64,000 nucleotides of DNA from Methylotenera oryzisoli_B (GTDB lineage Bacteria; Pseudomonadota; Gammaproteobacteria; Burkholderiales; Methylophilaceae): the NCBI GenBank assembly GCA_965613685.1, contig OZ277031.1, positions 1,488,001-1,552,000 of the forward strand. Reading direction: 5' to 3'. Below, piece after piece: positions 60,601-64,000 of this stretch. The stretch's first letter is position 1. Every line of letters begins with the position of its first letter. A program made the translations under genes and the position numbers. The notes under the pieces are model-generated. The model worked only from the letters and a program-made list of their open reading frames with translations. It was not told the origin of the DNA and ran no database searches.

Positions 60601-60761
60601 GCCCCAGGTAGCGATGCCGAGACTTTAATGGTGGGAATGTCCACCCTAGGTAGTGGGGAAATAGGTAACAACTGCAAGGCGCTGATGCCCACCAACATCA
60701 GCCCTAAGGTCATTAGCGTGGTGGCTACCGGTCTACTGATGAAGGGCGCACTAAAGTTCAT
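57642..60761 (-). CDS. mdtC: RND multidrug efflux permease, MdtC-type
   Basis: A 1039-residue proton-driven RND transporter of the HAE-1/MdtB-MdtC branch. It begins with an anchoring helix (FISRPVATTLMTLGLMLVG), has the tandem large periplasmic loops with the docking domain, and the TM4 proton-relay pair VGFVVDDAIVVLENI. Twelve membrane helices are predicted. It is the second of two adjacent permeases, the arrangement of MdtBC/MuxBC heteromeric pumps. The gap to the upstream permease is 10 bases. Substrates unknown. Confidence 0.92.
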   Translation of the reverse strand: MNFSAPFISRPVATTLMTLGLMLVGISALQLLPISPLPRVDIPTIKVSASLPGASPETMAAAVTTPLERSLGRIAGITEMTSTSALGASRIVLQFNLDRDINGAARDVQAALNAAQSDLPSSMPSKPFYRKVNPADAPIMILSLTSASMSQGQLYDAASTVVSQKLSQLKGVGEIEVGGSALPAVRVDLNPNALQQYGVGLDEVRKALSSANSNLPQGSLDDASGHWQIASNGQLQGAADYAGVVIKYQNGAAVAMRDVAQLTDGVEDVRTAGLDNGKPAVLVVIKREAGANIIDTVGRISDVLPSLKASIPAAVDLSVAMERTSNIRASINDAGYTLVFAVLLVILVVLMFLRNGRAALVPIVAVPVSLVGTFAAMYLLDYSLNTLSLMALTIAVGFVVDDAIVVLENITRHLENGLDAKQAAYLGAKEVGSTVLSMTLVIIAVFIPMLLMGGYVGLFVREFVVTLVVAILISLVVSLTTVPMMCAYLLKPSGPVQISPRFFQWSDALFNRLLDAYKRSLSWALNHAALTMGGLLLTVCINVFLYTVIAKSFFPAQDTGQLTGRIQADQSVSFQAMEKKLARFIDIIKADPAVKTAVGYTGGGGQANSASLFISLKPLEERHDTADKVIARLRERLADQPGADLILNPVQDIRIGGRQSRSSYEYTVQADELALLQQWEPSIRRTLAKVPQLLDLDSDVQAHGLQTSLNIDRDAAARLGISAKQIDSVLNNAFTQRVASNVYQSLNHYQVVMGLAPEFAQSPTALDHLNVINANGQPVPLSMVASYKETEASLQVNHHGQFAATTVSFNLPKGVSLSQATRLIDEALQGISLPSSVRGSFQGSAKAFKEMLDNQPMLILAAFLSLYIVLGVLYESLIHPLTIISTLPSAGVGALMALILFQSGFSVIAMIGIFMLIGIVMKNAIMMIDFALATQRTSSVTAEQAIFEACLLRFRPILMTTIAALLAAVPLALGQGDGAEMRQPLGIAIGGGLIVSQLLTLYTTPVVYIYLDRFSKWLSGRLQHLNPHYASHLRNAVVD

Positions 60762-60771
60762 GGGCGCAGCC

Positions 60772-63700
60772 TCATGCCCAGCCTTTGACTTTGTCCACCA
60801 AGCGAGGCCATGCTCCGGCTTGGGCTAAGCGCTCCATGGCCAGATAAATCACCGGCGTGGTAAACAAGGTGAGCATTTGGCTCATGACCAAACCGCCTAC
60901 TAGGGTAATGCCCAAGGGGTGACGCAAATCGGAACCGACCCCCCAGCCCAACATCAGTGGCAAAGCACCTAACAAGGCCGCAAAAGTGGTCATGGTGATG
61001 GGTCGCAAGCGCAATAAGCAGGCTTGGTAGATGGCCTCGCGTGCCGTCATGCCTTGTTCGCGCTGCGCATCCAGGGCAAAATCGATCATCATGATGGCGT
61101 TCTTCATGACGATGCCTATCAATAAAATGATGCCGATAATGGCAATCACATTGAGCTCGTTACCCGACAGCATTAATGCCAATAAGGCCCCTATGCCTGC
61201 CGATGGCAGGGTAGACAAGATGGTAATCGGGTGAATATAACTTTCGTACAGCACCCCTAAAACAATGTACACCACCACGATGGCCGCCAAAATTAACCAC
61301 AATTGATTGGCCAGTGAGGCTTTAAACGCTAGGGTTGCCCCTTGCAATTTCAACTGGCTGCTGGCCGGCAATGCCAATTCGCGCTGGGCTGTTTCCACCA
61401 CGTCTATCGCCTCGTCCAAAGACGTGCCTGGCGCTAAGTTAAAGGAAATGGTGCTGGCCGGAAATTGCCCAGCGCGGCTAATCAATAAGGGCGCACGGCG
61501 CTCGCTGACCGAGGCAATTGAAGACAAGGGAATTTGCTTGGACAGATTGGATGCCGTGACATTGGCGCCGCCACTCATGTTGCTCACGTACAAACCGGCT
61601 AAACCCTGCACGCTGTCGCGGAATTCCGGCTTCACTTCCAGTATGACGCGTTGCTGATTGGTAGGGGTAAACAGGGTTAACACTTGGCGTTGACCATAGG
61701 CGTTGTACAAGGTGTTGTTAACGTCGTTGGCGCTCAGGCCATAGCGTGCCGCCATGTTGCGGTCTATCTCGACGTGGGCTTGCAAGCCACCTTCTTGCTG
61801 GTCGCTGGTGACGTCGACTAATTCGGGGGCGGCGCTTAAGCGTGCCACCAATTTCGGCACCCATGCGCGCAACACCTCAGCATCGGCATCTTCCAATGAA
61901 ATTTGGTACTGCGTCGGGCTGACTTTATCTTCTATGGTTAAATCCTGCACGGATTGCATAAACAACTTAATGCCTTGCACCTCGGCCACCGCAGTCTGCA
62001 AGCGGGCAATCACTTCATCGGCCCGCTCGCGCTCAGCCAATGGTTTCAAATTAATCAAGAAGCGTCCGGTATTGAGCGTGGCATTGCTGCCGTCCACGCC
62101 TATGAAAGAAGACAAACTTTCCACCGCCGGATCCTGCAAAATCACCCGACCCAAGGCTTGCTGGCGCTCGGCCATGACCGCGAACGACAAGCTGGTTGGG
62201 CCTTGTGAAACGGCTTGAATGGCACCGGTGTCTTGCACCGGGAAAAAGCCTTTGGGGATGAACACGTACAGCAACACCGTGATGACTAGGGTGAGCCCGG
62301 CCACCATTAATGTTAAGCGTTGGCGATTAAACACCCATTGCAACATTTCCCCATAGCGCACGGTGACCTTATCAAACCAGGCGCCGGTCACCACAAAGAA
62401 ACGGCTTTGCTCAGCGGCGGGCACGTGGCGCAATAAGCGCGCGCACATCATGGGGGTGAGGCTTAAGGACACCACGGCCGAAATCAAGATGGCCACCAAC
62501 AAGGTCACGGCAAATTCATGGAATAAGCGGCCGATGACGTCGCCCATAAACAGCAGTGGAATCAACACCGCCATCAAGGACACCGTCAAGGACACGATGG
62601 TGAAGCCAATTTGCTTGGACCCTTTAAGGGCGGCCTGCATAGGCGATTCACCGGCCTCGATGTAGCGCATGATGTTTTCTATCATGACGATAGCATCGTC
62701 CACCACAAAGCCAGTGGCCACAATCAGCGCCATCAGGGTTAAGTTGTTGATGGAAAAGCCAGCCAAATACATGGCGGCAAAACTGCCTATTAAGGATAAG
62801 GGCACGGCCACACTAGGAATAATCGTGGCGGACAGATTGCGTAAAAATAAGAAAATCACCATGACCACCAAGGCCACCGATAACAGCAATTCAAACTGCA
62901 CGTCGGCCACCGAGGCGCGTATGGTTTGCGTTCTATCAGTGAGCACGGTCACTTTAACGGCAGGCGGCAAGCTCGCTTGCAAACTAGGCAATACTTTTTT
63001 AATGCCGTCCACTACCTCAATAACATTGGCCCCAGGCTGACGCTGCACATTGACTATCAGCGCTTGGGATTCATTGCCCCAAGCCGCCAACCTGGCATTC
63101 TCGGCGCCATCCACCACCTCGGCCACTTCCCTTAAACGCACAGGAGCGCCATTGCGATAGGTCACGGTTAGGCCTAAAAATTCCTCCACGGATTGCAACT
63201 GATCATTGGAATTCAAACTGGATGCTTGGCTAGGGCCGTCAAAGCCACCCTTAGCTTGGTTGGAATTGGCGTTGCTTATGGCCAAGCGCAAGTCTTCTAA
63301 AGATAAGTTATAGGCGGCCAAGGCTTTGGGGTTGGCTTGCACCCGAATGGCCGGGCGCTGCCCACCGCTGATGCTGACCAAGCCGACGCCGGGCAATTGG
63401 GAGATTTTGGCAATCAACCTGGATTCCGCCAATTTTTGCATGGTCGGCAATGGCAAGGTCGGGGAAGTCAGGGCCAAGGTCAAAATGGCTGGATCGGCTG
63501 GGTTGATTTTGCTGTATATCGGCAACTGCGGCAGATCGGGCGGCAACAAATTAATCGCGCCATTGATGGCAGCTTGCACGTCTTGCTCGGCCACATCCAA
63601 GGGCAGTTCCAGATTAAATTGCAAGGTAATCACCGAAGCCCCGTCCGAACTGGTCGAGGACATTTGCTTCAAGCCTGGCATTCTGCCAAATTGCCGCTCC

Positions 63701-63900
63701 AATGGCGCGGTGATATTAGACGTGACTAAGTCTGGGCTGGCACCCGGGTATAAGGTAACCACTTGTATGGTCGGGTAATCAAATTGCGGGAGGGCGGAAA
63801 CCGGAATCACGCGGTAGGCAAACAAGCCCACTAGCAATATCGCCACCATAAGCAAAGAGGTAGCGATGGGCCGAGCAATAAACGGGCGCGAAATATTCAT
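60772..63900 (-). CDS. mdtB: RND multidrug efflux permease, MdtB-type
   Basis: A 1042-residue RND permease, first of the pair, homologous to its neighbour. It shows FIARPIATSLLMVAILLVGLF, the proton-relay TGFVVDDAIVMIENI, and the GVLYESYIHPITILSTLPSAG segment near the C-half. The two permeases in MdtABC assemble as a B2C1 trimer in E. coli; that is family knowledge. The tail of the adaptor gene appears directly upstream. Its start has no strong Shine-Dalgarno, suggesting coupling to the upstream gene. Confidence 0.92.
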   Translation of the reverse strand: MNISRPFIARPIATSLLMVAILLVGLFAYRVIPVSALPQFDYPTIQVVTLYPGASPDLVTSNITAPLERQFGRMPGLKQMSSTSSDGASVITLQFNLELPLDVAEQDVQAAINGAINLLPPDLPQLPIYSKINPADPAILTLALTSPTLPLPTMQKLAESRLIAKISQLPGVGLVSISGGQRPAIRVQANPKALAAYNLSLEDLRLAISNANSNQAKGGFDGPSQASSLNSNDQLQSVEEFLGLTVTYRNGAPVRLREVAEVVDGAENARLAAWGNESQALIVNVQRQPGANVIEVVDGIKKVLPSLQASLPPAVKVTVLTDRTQTIRASVADVQFELLLSVALVVMVIFLFLRNLSATIIPSVAVPLSLIGSFAAMYLAGFSINNLTLMALIVATGFVVDDAIVMIENIMRYIEAGESPMQAALKGSKQIGFTIVSLTVSLMAVLIPLLFMGDVIGRLFHEFAVTLLVAILISAVVSLSLTPMMCARLLRHVPAAEQSRFFVVTGAWFDKVTVRYGEMLQWVFNRQRLTLMVAGLTLVITVLLYVFIPKGFFPVQDTGAIQAVSQGPTSLSFAVMAERQQALGRVILQDPAVESLSSFIGVDGSNATLNTGRFLINLKPLAERERADEVIARLQTAVAEVQGIKLFMQSVQDLTIEDKVSPTQYQISLEDADAEVLRAWVPKLVARLSAAPELVDVTSDQQEGGLQAHVEIDRNMAARYGLSANDVNNTLYNAYGQRQVLTLFTPTNQQRVILEVKPEFRDSVQGLAGLYVSNMSGGANVTASNLSKQIPLSSIASVSERRAPLLISRAGQFPASTISFNLAPGTSLDEAIDVVETAQRELALPASSQLKLQGATLAFKASLANQLWLILAAIVVVYIVLGVLYESYIHPITILSTLPSAGIGALLALMLSGNELNVIAIIGIILLIGIVMKNAIMMIDFALDAQREQGMTAREAIYQACLLRLRPITMTTFAALLGALPLMLGWGVGSDLRHPLGITLVGGLVMSQMLTLFTTPVIYLAMERLAQAGAWPRLVDKVKGWA

Positions 63901-63919
63901 GGCGGCTTTAGTTTAAGCC

Positions 63920-64000
63920 TTATAAGCTCAAGGAGCGTGACAGGATCATGGTCTCTAGACCGCGACTGGCGCCGCGTGATGCGTTTGCAGCGACCGGTGT
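63920..64000 (-). CDS. mdtA: C-terminal end of the RND periplasmic adaptor (MdtA-like), partial
   Basis: A partial frame running off the window, ending at a TAA at 63920-63922: 26 residues ...VAANASRGASRGLETMILSRSLSL. It is proposed as the C-terminus of the membrane-fusion protein because of position (19 bases before the first permease) and the typical gene order. A second frame is also open to the edge, ending in a TGA that overlaps the mdtB ATG, so the frame choice is uncertain. No domain can be recognised in so short a piece. Confidence 0.4.
   Translation of the reverse strand, partial: TPVAANASRGASRGLETMILSRSLSL

Noticed and set aside
1..64000. CRISPR, prophage, insertion sequence, tRNA or rRNA
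   Set aside because: No spaced direct repeats, transposase, integrase, cloverleaf or rRNA-like sequence was noticed in reading the window.

Overview
The window reads as chromosome of a methylotrophic betaproteobacterium, most likely Methylophilaceae (inference). The main evidence is a lanthanide-type methanol dehydrogenase locus (xoxF, xoxJ and two cytochrome c genes), a separate 6-phosphogluconate dehydrogenase as used in ribulose-monophosphate methylotrophs, and roughly even GC content. I see no rRNA, tRNA, CRISPR array, insertion sequence or phage gene.

Layout. 0-7.7 kb: housekeeping genes (end of moeA, tonB, an orphan sensor kinase, a peroxiredoxin, PIN-PhoH, lplT, type II NADH dehydrogenase). 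7.8-12.5 kb: the methanol oxidation locus on the minus strand, with clear terminators and a good sigma70 promoter in front of xoxF. 12.6-16.7 kb: pip, a BrkB-type membrane protein fused to a cyclic-nucleotide-binding-like domain, a TPR/2OG oxygenase and a small membrane protein. 16.9-24.1 kb: a type II secretion / MSHA-pilus-like inner-membrane operon (GspE, GspF, PilM/GspL-like, PilO-like, MshK-like and two pseudopilins) with no secretin. Two of its genes carry lesions: a 1-nt frameshift near the start of the ATPase gene and an in-frame TAG in the PilM/GspL-like gene. 24-38.3 kb: mainly housekeeping (moeB, valS, tusA, rhodanese, MFS, cupin, tsaC/sua5, gnd, htpX, thiSG, apaG, mltA) with two REP-like inverted repeats.

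38.5-44 kb holds a complete bacterial ceramide (sphingolipid) biosynthesis locus: a GNAT-type ceramide synthase gene, divergent from an operon of acyl-ACP synthetase, CerR-type reductase, acyl carrier protein and serine palmitoyltransferase. A perfect 17-bp palindrome and a plausible promoter lie between them. From 44 to 56.3 kb follows a tailoring/export-like region: a polysaccharide-type flippase, a DUF2147 protein, an aspartyl/asparaginyl hydroxylase-family protein, three paralogous thymidylate-kinase-like P-loop proteins, a CHAD-like protein, an AT-rich glycosyltransferase, an SxtJ/SxtK/SxtI-like carbamoylation module with an SGNH protein, and two PAP2 phosphatases. The simplest reading is that the cell makes ceramide and that neighbouring genes decorate or export a lipid or glycan. 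The headgroup chemistry is not predictable from known families and is the most interesting unknown here.

56.3-64 kb is an RND multidrug efflux operon of MdtABC/MuxABC type (two tandem permeases and an outer-membrane factor), with the adaptor gene running off the window end.
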